Source of the DNA: Acanthochlamys bracteata
Lineage: Eukaryota; Streptophyta; Magnoliopsida; Pandanales; Velloziaceae
Direction: 5' to 3'
Assembly (NCBI GenBank): GCA_019914995.1
Contig: CM034136.1
Location: 5,037,270 to 5,101,269, forward strand
Length of the DNA stretch: 64,000 bases
Position numbers and translations under genes: made by a program. Positions 14,220 through 24,563 of the stretch are shown in pieces. Under the pieces are notes generated by a model. The model was not told the origin of the DNA. It saw only the letters and a program-made list of their open reading frames with translations, and did no database searches. How positions within the stretch are numbered: position 1 is the stretch's first letter; each line of letters starts with the position of its first letter.

Positions 14220-14710
14220 CAAAATGTCGGACCTATAAGTTGAGCTAGATTTGTGTTAGTAACGCAAAGGGGCCAAGTAGTTAGTGCCCAAGCAAAAAAT
14301 AAGCTAGTCAATTTGGAGAGTTGACCAATTTTTTAAGAATTGGACTAGGCTCAGATAAATAACGCGAAAGAGCTAAGGGGTTGCTATCCGAGAGAAAAAT
14401 AAGCTAGTCAATTTGAGAATCGATCAAATTTTTTAGTGTAGAAATTTGATCTTATAATTAGTATCAAAATATCGTGGAATAAAGCTACTCAACGTGTTGC
14501 TAGAGAAAAATTATTGAACTTCCAACTTTTGCTAGATCCAAATTAGTAGCACGTAGAATTTGGTAGATCTAAATAAAAGACGAATTAATTTGGTAGATTA
14601 AAATCGAATTAGTAGAATAGACGTCTAAGATAGTGTTCAAATAAAAAAGAGAATATTTAATTTAAAAAATTGGCCAATCTTTTTAATGTGGAGATTAGAT
14701 CCTACACAAA
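14220..14710. mobile_element. LTR-type (TRIM-like) fossil, degraded
   Basis: A small repeat structure that shares words with the better preserved TRIM-like fossil at 25715..26236: a CCAAT/CAAAT-TTTTTTA segment, a GATCTTATA end, a primer-site-like word near 14459, GTTGCTAGAGAAAAATTATT, and a second GATCCTAC end near 14700. An internal direct repeat of about 100-bp period (14261 and 14361) adds complexity. No coding capacity. Broken and old; the borders are approximate. Confidence 0.4.
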
Positions 14711-14891
14711 ATATCTTTTAGTTTCAAAAGTTTATGGAAACTTATGGCAGCAGGGAATGTAGCTTACATGTCTAGCACTCGCTTCGCAAGCGATTATTTT
14801 TTTGTTTTTCCTGATTCTGCGATATATTGTGGTTCTGTACTTTACAATTAGCAACATGATATTAATAAGCAACATGTGGTTGTTTAGTTAC

Positions 14892-15023
14892 CTGCAGAAA
14901 ACCAAAAACATAGACCCTGTCTTCTGAATTACCTTCATCTTCGTGCTGAGCAATCTGTTGTACAGTTATAACACCAACAGCACAAAGAAGCTTGTGGATA
15001 CTTTGTCGCAGGCACGATCCTAC
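14892..15023 (-). pseudogene. orphan exon-like frame, unidentified
   Basis: Bounded by CAG at its 5' side and CAG|GTAACT at its 3' side. It reads 44 codons including SCLRQSIHKLLCAVGV and VQQIAQHEDEGNSEDRVYVF, with codon use more like a gene than like the AT-rich surroundings. The same frame continues upstream to about 15190 (FEWRLGFQKSFLTRAIIRIA) but crosses one TGA. I do not recognise the protein. It could belong with the frame at 15360..15540, although the splice phases do not obviously match. It may be a decayed gene or a small unannotated one. Confidence 0.35.
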
Positions 15024-15359
15024 CTGCTGTCAACAACCTGAAGAAATTTCATATGCAATTCTAATGATAGCACGAGTTAAGAAGCTCTTCTGAAACCCCA
15101 AACGCCATTCAAAGGTAGTACTAGAATATAGATAATATAGGTCGACCCCGGGCAACAGATCAATAGGTACAATATAACACGAGCAACTATGTTATGAAAA
15201 ACTCCAATAAACATACTTAAGTTGGTGAAGTTTTAGAACTATCATGAATTCATCCTATACAACCATATCAACAGGATCTGTTTTTCACAAAATAATCACA
15301 ATACTGTAGTATCCAAAATCAAGTCTTCAGCTAGTTACAGATAGAAGTTCTATACTTAC

Positions 15360-15540
15360 AAACAACTGGCTTGGCTGATTCTGAAAATAAAATTAGAGGA
15401 AGTGGAAGCGTTGGTGGAGGTTTGATACTCTTGTCGACTTGTTCAGTTGGTAAGAAGTCACCAAGAGCAACTATGCTGGCAAATGAGATGGTGAGCACAA
15501 AAGCTTTTTTAGTTTCCTTGAGTGATGCTGCTGAGTCCAT
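15360..15540 (-). CDS. possible first exon of an unidentified small gene
   Basis: Starts MDSAASLKETKKAFVL, continues SIVALGDFLPTEQVDKS and a proline-rich PPPTLPLPLILF, and ends at a good donor (T|GTAAGTAT) after 15360. 60 codons plus one base. No family recognised. The GC content and codon pattern look coding. Downstream minus-strand exon-like frames are at 14892..15190. The model is incomplete and the gene may be inactive. Confidence 0.35.
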
Positions 15541-16994
15541 CCTCCAGCTTCTGTCTCTTTAAGTAATGTTGAAAAAATACAACATTGAAGAAATTAATCA
15601 AAATAAGACATCTGAAGAGTTCAATCCATACACTAAAGAATTCAATCCAACTCAAAATTTTAAGCCAATAGATTATAAAACTTTTTAATATATTAATCCC
15701 TTCTTATTTATCTTTATTTAATATGATACTAATCTTACTCACTCTTAAATCAATAAGTAAAAGACATATATACATATCACTGCTTCTATTTAAGACATAA
15801 GTAGAAAGTAGGTGACGGTGACAGTTAGAAGCTTTATGCTTTTAATTTGTTAAGTTCAAACTGAGAAGTACCATAGAAAGAAGTGTCTGCAAACAAAATG
15901 TTTAACATGTTGGTATAGATGGATCAACATTTCATATGCATGAATGCTTTAGAAGACTACTTTGAGGTAACGTCTATGTGACAAAATTGGGCAACTCCAA
16001 TAAAAGTCAAGAAGCATGCTTATGAAATAGAGCTTACCTGAAATAAAAACTAGCTTATTTTTTGCTCAATGACTACATTTGCCTTTCGGATTTGAATTAG
16101 CAACTGGCGACATAGCTGGATATCACCTGATAGATGACGAAGGGAATAAAGAAGGTTGAGGATTAAATGAAGCCGTTAATCTCGATAAAAGCGTACGGTG
16201 GTACGAGATTGAACAGTGAAATTGACTCGGAGAAAAAGAAGAAGATAAGAATTTGGCTAGTTAAAGATTACATCAGTGAAAACGAATTTGGAGAAGAAGA
16301 GAAGAAAAAAGTGTTGAGAGCTTCTTTTTTCTCTATGGAGTTCTGTAGAAGTGATATGATCTACTAGTTTTGTGAATTACATGGGCCTGATTAAACGATT
16401 AAGCAAAATGGGCCTGCTTGCTAGCCCATTTCAGACCTTAAATTTTTTACTTTTATTAGTTTAAATTTGCCTGCTACTAGAAATTGAATGTAGAATATCA
16501 CTAGAACTATCACAATCCATTAATAATCAGTTGCCATTCAAAGAAGGGCAAAAAAATGAAAAGCAATCCGTAGAATAATTCAATAATTCATTACTAAAAG
16601 AGTACGTCAGTTTGATAAAATATTTTATTTAAAAATTCACTTTCAAATATAATTAAATATAAAATTATTAGCTCATTTTTAGTTACAATTAAATACAAAA
16701 GTTTTACTCATTTTTCAAACCAATTTTTTTCAATAATTTATTTTTTAAAAGTTTATTAAACATTAACTGATACACACTCTATTTTTCTATGAATTCCTTT
16801 TTTTAAAAATTTAACAGGCCAATAAATATTTTTTAAATGTTATATTATATTAAATGATGAATTTGATTGGATAGTTACTGTGAAGTATATGATATTGATT
16901 ATGATTTTGGAAAGTGGAAACTGTTGAGAAGGTGAAGGGATTCAACAGTGTGACTCAGTCATGCAAGTGTTAAACTTGATTCTTTCGACATTAA
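15541..16994. other. intergenic region
   Basis: No gene supported. 16100..16370 is less AT-rich and could be the promoter and leader of the minus-strand frame at 15360..15540. The frame MKPLISIKAYGGTRLNSEID at 16167 (+) is short and Lys/Glu-rich and was not accepted as a gene. Confidence 0.5.
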
Positions 16995-17225
16995 CGGCGT
17001 TTAGAAATATTTTTAAAATAGAAATTTTCTAAAATAAAATATTTTTATTTTTAAAAATAAATTTTATTTTTTTTATCTCAAAAAATAATAAAACTAAATA
17101 ATAAAAAAATTACTATATAGAATTTTTTATATTTTTTAAATTTTAAATAAATTTATTAAATACTCATAAAAAATATATTAAAAAAATAAAATAAAGCTTT
17201 TGAAAAATAATTTTCGAAACACACC
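16995..17225. mobile_element. MITE, PIF/Harbinger-like (divergent copy)
   Basis: 231-bp AT-rich element starting CGGCGTTTAGAAA and ending TTTCGAAACACACC, with TAA on both sides (16992..16994 and 17226..17228). The ends are an imperfect inverted repeat around GTTTxGAAA. TAA is the preferred PIF/Harbinger target duplication. The ends are less similar to copies 1-3 than those are to each other, so it may be a sister family. No coding capacity. Confidence 0.5.
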
Positions 17226-17228
17226 TAA

Positions 17229-19192
17229 TTATCGTAGGTGAGTCAAGATCTTCTAAGAAACAAAGATTAATTCCAACTTACAAGTCTTGTAGAGATAGAG
17301 ATCTATAAAACAATTTTTTTTAAAATAAAAAATATTTTAAATTTTTTCAAAATAATAAATTAAAATTTTTTAACATAAAAATAATAAAATATATATACAT
17401 TATAGTTATAAATTTTATGAGACTTTATTAGAAAAATAATATTTAGAATAGAAAAGATTTCGTAAGCACTCTCGGTGAACACCTTAAGATAATTCAATTT
17501 TTTTTAGATATTTGACCTTCGATATAGATTAATGAATTAATTTTTTATATAGTAGGCTTTGGAAGTGTTTGTTTGATTTTTCTATTTTTTTCTGCGGTCG
17601 AATGAATCAGGACTGATTAACGACAAAATTCAAGCCGAAATTCTTAGTCAAATAATCTGAGTCAGTTATGGCATGATCTTTAATTAAAATATAACACGTG
17701 CTTTATTTTTTTGTGTTATTAATTTTTTCGATGTTTAAACTTTAAACTCTCTTTCCACCTTAGACTATTCAATTAATTAAAAGTGTGTTTATTTGTTTAA
17801 GAATGTGTTTTTAAAATATAAATTTCTAAAATTTAAATTTCGAAGAATAAATTAATAAAAAAATTTAAAAATTAACTTCGAGTAAAAAAACATTTTTACA
17901 ATTCTTTACCGTATAATAAATAATTTTAAATAATTTTTGTTTGCAAATATATTAAAAAATGTTCAAAAAAGGCGATGTTTTTATTTTTTAAAAATAAAAT
18001 TTATTTAATTAATAATAATAATAATAATAACTTTTTTTATATTTTAATTATATATATATATTATGTGAAGTATTTTTAAAATTTTATTAAAATTTGAAAT
18101 AAAAATAAATTTTTAAAATTATTTTATAATCAATTTCATACGCAACTTAAGTGATCCCTACTTTCCAAATCATTAGCTTAATTAAAACCATTATCGACCT
18201 TCAAAAACATTTTCTCTAATATTGTTCGACTAACATTTCTCTAATATCAAATATAAACAATTTTATTATTTATTTTAAAATTTTAGATTGCAAACACAAA
18301 TTTCTAATATTATGTTAGAATTTATATATTTATGTTCATAAATTCTTTATATGCGACGATATAACGGACATCCGTATCTAATATGAGTACGACTTTTAAA
18401 TAGACTTCATCGTCAGAGAATATTTTAAAAATATTTTTTAAAAATAATTAAAATAAATTTATTTTTAAAATAAATGTATTTGTTATTTTAAAATAAATAA
18501 CAAAATATGTAATAGTAAAATGCTATTATGATAGAATTTTTATAAAAATTTTTTAATATAATAATTTATTAAATAATATTAATATAAATAAAAATAAAAA
18601 GCTTATCAAAGCAGCATCTTAATATTTTCCGACTGCCATCTCTCTAGGCAGACGGATAACGTTACCCGTTACTTAAGAAAATGCTCCTTAAGAAAATACC
18701 TCTATTTTTCTGAGATATATATATCTGATATCATATAGCTTTTTTATATTATAAATTATAGAAAATTGTAGAAAGGTATTGCTCATGCTATTTTGTATAG
18801 CATGATTAAAATATTAGTATAAATTCTCCATAATTATAGTAATATTAGAAAAATTGCTTTTGTTTTCTCTTTTGTATACCTAAAATAATATAATGTTTTG
18901 GAACAATCTTTTGTAAAAGCTTTTTACGAAAATAAACTTATAATTTTTTTAATTAAAAAATAAAATTCTTACGAATTATTAATAGTTTTAATATTAAAAA
19001 TTATGAAAAACTAGAAAAACTTGTTATGTATTCCTTACATCTAACGCTTCACATATGTACTATATATGAATTACTTGCTTAACTTGCGAGAAAAAATTTT
19101 AAATTGATAATTCCAGAAACAATTGAGCAGCCGCTAGTCAGCTGTCGGTAAGTTGTCATTAAGTAGGTGGTGATTCGTTAATTCTTGACTAA
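17229..19192. other. very AT-rich intergenic DNA
   Basis: Long A/T-only runs, a (TAA)n tract at about 18009..18030 and a (TA)n tract near 18050. No gene or RNA is recognised. Confidence 0.6.
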
Positions 19193-19453
19193 GGGCGTAT
19201 TTACCAACACCCCTAAACTCCACTTCCTTTAAACTCAAATTTCACATAAATACTTATAAAAATTAAAATAAATTTTTTTATCAATAAAATTTTTTTTAAA
19301 ATTCAAATTTAAAACTTACTAACAATATATAATTAATATAAAATTTTATGTTTTATTAAATATTTTTTATTTTTTATTTTATTTTTTAAATTTATTTCCT
19401 AAAAACTCCACTTCTCTCAAAATTCCACTTCCACCCCCTAAATAAACACGCCC
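19193..19453. mobile_element. MITE, PIF/Harbinger-like (copy 2)
   Basis: 261-bp element with ends GGGCGTATTTA and TAAATAAACACGCCC and perfect TAA target duplications (19190..19192 and 19454..19456). CTCCACTTC occurs in subterminal position on both sides. AT-rich core with no open frame. This is the best-bounded member of the family in the window. Confidence 0.75.
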
Positions 19454-19537
19454 TAAGTGTGGAAAAAAGGTTTCCATTTCATTTTCTCAAAAAAGAAAAG
19501 AAAAAGTTTTTTAATTCTGCTCAAACTCTAAAATTTT

Positions 19538-19777
19538 GGGCGTGTTTATTTTATAGATAAAATATATGAACTGAATATTTTAAAAATTAATTAAAAAATA
19601 AAATTAAAAATATTTTAAAAAATAAAATTATATATTAATTTAATATTTATAATAAGTTTTTAAAATATATTTTTTAAAAAAAAATTATTAAGAAAAATTT
19701 TTTATTTTAATTTTTATATACTTTACATTGAAAATGAGTTTTAAAAAAATAAATTTAGGATATTAATAAACACGCCC
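19538..19777. mobile_element. MITE, PIF/Harbinger-like (copy 3)
   Basis: 240-bp element whose ends GGGCGTGTTTATT and AATAAACACGCCC form a perfect 13-bp inverted repeat. The flanking 3-mers (TTT and AAT) are not a clean target duplication. It lies 84 bp after copy 2, so two insertions of the same family sit almost side by side. Confidence 0.65.
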
Positions 19778-20279
19778 AATATGTAAAATAATATTCGACA
19801 ACAACGTCCAATATATTCATTTCTCAAACTCTTTTTGGTAGCTTGTTCTAATTATATAAATTACTTTTTTAAAAATAAATTTTATAAATAAAAATAGATG
19901 AAAAACCAAAAATTAATATAAAAAATTTATAGTAATAACTAAAAATATAAAATAAAATATATAGATAAATTTTTAGTATAAAATTAACTATAATTAATTT
20001 AATTTAAATCTAAAAAAGAGTAAATAAAAGTTTTTGCAATAAAATATCCTTGTTAACGCATTCTTAAATTTTTGTAAGCACTTGATCAAAATAATTTCGT
20101 TCCAGCACTTAATAATAACAAATACTATATATATAATTACATACACACATTTCTATATAAATAAATGATGAATAAATAAATTACATGTGTATAAATTCTA
20201 TGTAGCAGTGTATACGTAAGTCCAGAAGGATATGCTTGAAATTGCGTTTTCCGAACGCCTCTTTTTCAAATTTTTATTT

Positions 20280-20440
20280 TTATTTTTATTTTGTAATATA
20301 TATTTTATAAATATTTAAAAATTTTATTTAAAATTTTCAAAAATATAAAAAAATTTTACGTGATAATATTGTTTTATTATATATTTTATTTTTTTTAAGA
20401 AGTAAAAATAAAAATATTAAAAAATGTTTTATTTTATATA
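20280..20440 (-). repeat. AT-rich dispersed repeat core
   Basis: The minus strand reads a motif of the form AATAAAA…TTATxxxGTAAAA, then TTTTTTATATTTTT, then AATTTTAAATAAAATTT. Similar cores recur near 17095, 20940 and 34385 (+), 21200..21320 (-) and 54715 (+). It looks like the inner part of a non-autonomous DNA-transposon family. The ends are too decayed to define. Confidence 0.4.
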
Positions 20441-20736
20441 CGATCTTAAACATTTTCTTAAATTTATTAGTATGTTATTCATTATTATGCTAACTAACAC
20501 AAAAATACGGTATATTATTGCTGCGTTGTAGTAAGTGTATTTTGGTTATTGTTCATATATTTTCGTGTGTTTAAAATTACTTATAAATATTTTTTAAATT
20601 AAACAATATTTTATTTCATTTTAAAAATAAATTTTATTTTATCTAAAAATAAATTAAAATAATAATAAAATTTTTAAATTAAATTCTTATAAATTTATTC
20701 TATAAGTATTGCCGAAGCAGATTTACATTTTGTTGT

Positions 20737-20777
20737 TTGACCGGGTTGCCTTGACCTTATGAATTTTGACTTTGACC
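20737..20777 (+). promoter_or_regulatory. cluster of four W-box-type motifs
   Basis: TTGACC at 20737 and 20751, TTGACT at 20766 and TTGACC at 20772, all on the same strand within 41 bp. TTGAC(C/T) is the WRKY-binding W-box. The nearest gene is the VQ protein 3.8 kb downstream, so a regulatory link is only a possibility. Confidence 0.3.
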
Positions 20778-20919
20778 GTCACTCTCTGATGCAGGAAAAA
20801 CTCTTGGTCGTGAGGTCGTGGTGAACCCTTTTGTCATTTTGCATCCAGGTTTTACAATCAGAAAAAAATCAAAGGAAATATATTGCTCCAGTCAATTATT
20901 AAACAGGTTCTAATTCAAA

Positions 20920-21045
20920 ATAAATTCTTTTTTATCTAAAAATAATAATCAAATTTTACTATACAAATTTTTTATATATTTACTAAATTTTAAATAAATT
21001 TTATAAAAGCTATTAAAATTAAAAATTATTTTTTTAAAGAACGCA
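20920..21045 (+). repeat. AT-rich dispersed repeat core
   Basis: Contains AATAATCAAATTTTACTATA and TTTTTTATATATTTAC followed by TAAATTTTAAATAAATTTTA, the same order of words as the copies near 17095 and 54715. No coding capacity. Confidence 0.4.
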
Positions 21046-21070
21046 ATATCGAACAGCTCCTTCGATGTAT

Positions 21071-21120
21071 AGGGACCAAGGCTGCCCCTGCATGCACGGC
21101 ATGCGTTCGTTTTGGTCCCT
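21071..21120. repeat. short inverted repeat with GC-rich loop
   Basis: AGGGACCAA at 21071..21079 and its exact complement TTGGTCCCT at 21112..21120 enclose a loop containing GCATGCACGGCATGC. The loop is far more GC-rich than the surroundings. It could fold as a 9-bp stem hairpin. No known microRNA was recognised. Confidence 0.4.
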
Positions 21121-21154
21121 CGCTCTTCGTCGATTGATCTCTTTCTGTCGGGCC

Positions 21155-21345
21155 GTTTGGGAAAAACGTTCTTTTAAAATTTTATTTTATTTTTTTAGTT
21201 CATATTTTTTAATATATTTTTATAAATATTTAAAAATTTTATTTAAATAAATGTAAAAAATTAGATAATAAGATTTTTTTATTATATATTATTATTATGT
21301 TTTAAAATAAAAAATAAATTTTATTTTATAAATATTTCTCCACTC
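21155..21345 (-). repeat. AT-rich dispersed repeat core
   Basis: The minus strand shows the same AT-rich word order as the copies at 20280 and 54600. The outer plus-strand side starts near GGGCCGTTTGGGAAAAACG, suggesting a GTTTGG-type end. Borders approximate. Confidence 0.35.
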
Positions 21346-23097
21346 TCTCTAATTTTCACAAACATAATTGTCGGCTGCCATGCAATGGTCCCATCTCAAT
21401 TAATTATTAAGCTCCAGCTTGCTAACAAATGGTACGTACTATGAACTGCCATGCACAGAAAGATAGACACGAAAAATAAAAGATTAGAAAGAGATCAAGT
21501 TAATTAGATAACGTGGATTATTATGTATCCAACTTGCGACTGATCACCCAACAATACAATTGAGGTACAGTTTTTAGTTTGCATGTAATGATCGGATCTA
21601 ACAGCAAAATCATGCATATATCTAATTAATTGATAATCAATCACAACTAAAAAATAGAAATTTTAAATCTATCAGCAACTACTAGTACTGTTCACTGCTA
21701 CTTGCTTCACTCCAGCAGCATATATATATATGAAAGCTACAGTTACGTGCATAAGAAATGATTCATTAATTGATTAGAGTAGGATTGTGTGTATATGAAT
21801 GGCCGGGGGTTGAGTGGCTTGTTAGGACTTGTGCACATTACTTAAACGGTAAGTATTCGTAGACAGACTTTACGCAAGGAATTCAGGTAGGCACTTAACT
21901 TCTCTCGACATCGATACTCATAGCAACTGCTGCGGGAAACTAACATTTGTTCCATCTATTAATTTAAGAAAGTGCTACGTTGCTTATTTTGGACCGTTTT
22001 TAATATAGTTCATATTTAGTTAAGTTTTAAATTTAGAATTTTTTTGCAAAAACTGCTATTTATATATTTTTTATTAAAATAGTGGCTGTTGAGCTTTTGA
22101 AGAATTGTCATGTTTGCAGTACAAAGTTTTTTAGTCTTGTGAAACACACCTGAAACAATCTTTTTCATATCAGATTACACAAAAAAAATCATATCAGAAT
22201 CTCTTGCAAACCTAAAAAAAAGAAAAAAAATATAAAAGATATATATGTTGTTTGAGCTCAAATTAAGCTAACTGTTTAAACTGAAACAGAAGCTCAATTG
22301 AGCTAAGTGTTTCAGCTCAAACAGAAGCTCAATCAAGCTCAAACAGATGCACTCTGTATGTAGTGCATCTTGTTTGTTAAAAGTTGTTCAAGCTAATATC
22401 TTTCAGCTTACTACAATACTTATACGTATAGAAGCAAGTGTAATTATAGTAAAACCTTAAATTACAAAATATTTAGAAGAAACAGAAATTTAGTTCTAAG
22501 AGAAACAACCTTAAACTAGCAAAAGCTTATATACATCAAATGAAATAACTATGCTTATCTTTGAAAAGCTATGTACGATACCCGTATGCATCTTCAAAAA
22601 TAATTTTAAAGAATTGAGGAATAATAACTGAACAACAAAGTAGCCTAAAACTAAAAATAAAACTAGCAAGTATTCAAATGCAGGGTGGCAAACAAGCATT
22701 CAGATTAATTGCTGTAAAAGTTAAAATTAACAAGATTAAACAAACAAGTCAAAATAGAATCACATTCATAAGCCACAACCACACATACTTTGACATGCAG
22801 TAACAAGGTTAAACAAAAACCATTCACCATTTCAATTTAATTCTCATGAGTTTTAAGAAAAATATATTAATGAAATGACCATGACATATACTTCGACAAG
22901 CAGTAACACGCATAGCTCACCAAAGACAACTATAGCTAAAAGCTCTAGCATTCGTGCAAAATCAATGTGTTAGCAGGAAAGTGATAATACATCTAGACTT
23001 AATAAAGTGCATTGCAAGAGAAACAATTAGCTTAACTTCACTGTGAAGGAAATAAAAAGAATTAAACTAACTAGAAGACCGATTTAGATATACTCAC
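21346..23097. other. intergenic region
   Basis: No gene supported. 22230..22350 contains several repeats of AGCTCAAACAGAAGCTCAAT-like words, followed by a perfect 8-bp hairpin (GATGCACT / AGTGCATC, 22346..22369). Confidence 0.5.
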
Positions 23098-23262
23098 GTT
23101 AGGCTTCTCGTTGATAGTAGCAGCAAGTTCTGACAATAGATTGAAATAGAGAAGACGGTCGGGTAGCTGATGTCATACAGAAGCAGCAATTGATTCGAGC
23201 TGCGCAACCAAAACTCCGGAATGAGAAAGAAGAACATTCACCGACTCGTGCTGTTTCGTCAT
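23098..23262 (-). pseudogene. orphan first-exon-like frame with one in-frame stop
   Basis: ATG at 23262 opens MTKQHESVNVLLSHSGVLVA, then QLESIAASV, a TGA at 23175..23173, then HQLPDRLLYFNLLSELAATI and NEKPN, ending at a donor AAC|GTGAGT. 55 codons in one frame, clearly coding in character on both sides of the stop. I do not recognise the family. No downstream exon is evident toward 22500, so it is probably a truncated and decayed gene copy. A sequencing error at the stop is possible. Confidence 0.45.
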
Positions 23263-24449
23263 TGGAGAAGCAGATTGAGATCACAACTAGTAAGACTGCT
23301 GGCTGCTGATAAAAGAGATTGGGAGGGGCAGCGGGTAGAAGCTAATTCTCGTTTGGAATAGAGATCGAGAAATGAGCGAGATAAAAAAATAAGAAAATTT
23401 ATAAGTATTATAATTATTTTAATTTAATATAAATAACTATGTTTTTTTTAAATTTTAGAAATGAAAAGTTTCGTAATTTTTTTAGAAGTATCGTTTCGAT
23501 GATTTTTTTTAAATCAAAATAAACAACTTATTTTAGTAAAAAATAGTATTTACCAAATAAATTATTAAATTATTTTATATTTTTTTGGAATCAAAAGATG
23601 AAAAAAAATACATCTTAACATGCCGATAGATTATAATCATTCAAACTAGCTTTTTAGAAGTTATACGGTTGCGTAGTTATTACTTTTAGAAGTTGGAGAC
23701 GAACGATTTTCATGAATTATATATATATAAGGTGGAAGTAAAACATACTTCTTATATTTTGAAGAAAGATTGAAAGTTTCCCTCAACTTAAATGAAGTTG
23801 AAATAAAAATAACTATTATTTTCTCCGAGTCTGAGTTTACAGAAGTAAAAGTAAATGACATATTTTATTAACTTGTAGAAAAAATAAATTTCCACGCTAA
23901 TTAAATTGTTAAATTAACTATATTCTTGTCTACAGACGTATGAAAACAGTAGTCCACAGATAGTCCAAGACCACGAATCTCGAGTAACATAAAAAATATA
24001 CATACCGCAAAAACACCGGAAAAACAAAAAAAGACAAAAAAAAAACAACAACTTTCATGGCGCACGTGCGAACCCAACAACTTTCTCCTTTCCCACTATG
24101 CATGTCGCTGATGTCATTACTGTACGTACACCTTATCTCATTCCCCTATTCAAATAAATCTCGATCGTTCACGTTATCGATTGATTCGAAAAAATTCATC
24201 AAACCCTATCATTGATTTTTCTCCCCTTTCTCTTTCTCAAACAAAAACACAGCATCTCCTACCCCACTAGTTCCACCATTTTTTATTTTTCTTTGCTAAA
24301 AATAGTCCTTTTATTTTTCTTTTTGGGAACCTTCTGTTCACTCTCCTCCATATTAAGTCCTCTTTTGGTTCTCCGCCGCAAAAGTTTTTTTTTTTATGTT
24401 TTTTCCAGTCTCTGTTCTCCTTCCTGGAATCACCCTTAACGCTCCACTC
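23263..24449. other. intergenic region upstream of the VQ gene
   Basis: AT-rich. It contains the perfect palindrome CGCACGTGCG (G-box core) at 24061..24070, about 500 bp before the VQ start. No gene is seen. Confidence 0.5.
24061..24070. promoter_or_regulatory. G-box palindrome upstream of the VQ gene
   Basis: CGCACGTGCG is a perfect 10-bp palindrome with a CACGTG core, the bHLH/bZIP target. It lies about 390 bp upstream of the TATA box at 24450. Confidence 0.4.
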
Positions 24450-24455
24450 TATAAA
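24450..24455 (+). promoter_or_regulatory. TATA box of the VQ gene
   Basis: TATAAA in CTCTATAAAATTC, 114 bp before the ATG at 24564, in a CT-rich context typical of plant core promoters. Confidence 0.55.
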
Positions 24456-24563
24456 ATTCTTCTCAATCAGTTCTTCATCAGCTAAAGCCTACAGGTGTGC
24501 GAGCTGGCTTGCTTGTTAGCTGCTTAGCTTGTTTTGTTTGTTGTAGTTTGTGGATTGTTGTTA

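Larger units (their letters stand above)
19778..21070. other. AT-rich repeat-bearing intergenic DNA
   Basis: Mostly degenerate AT-rich repeats (cores near 20310 and 20940). A less AT-rich island at 20715..20870 carries four W-box-type motifs. No gene accepted. Confidence 0.55.

Noticed and set aside
21071-21120. The hairpin as a known microRNA precursor
   Set aside because: The stem is only 9 bp and neither arm matches a conserved plant microRNA that I recognise.
22511-22699. Hydrophobic 62-codon frame near the orphan exon at 23098
   Set aside because: AT-driven Leu/Phe/Val composition, no acceptor in suitable phase and no similarity to the orphan exon's expected continuation.
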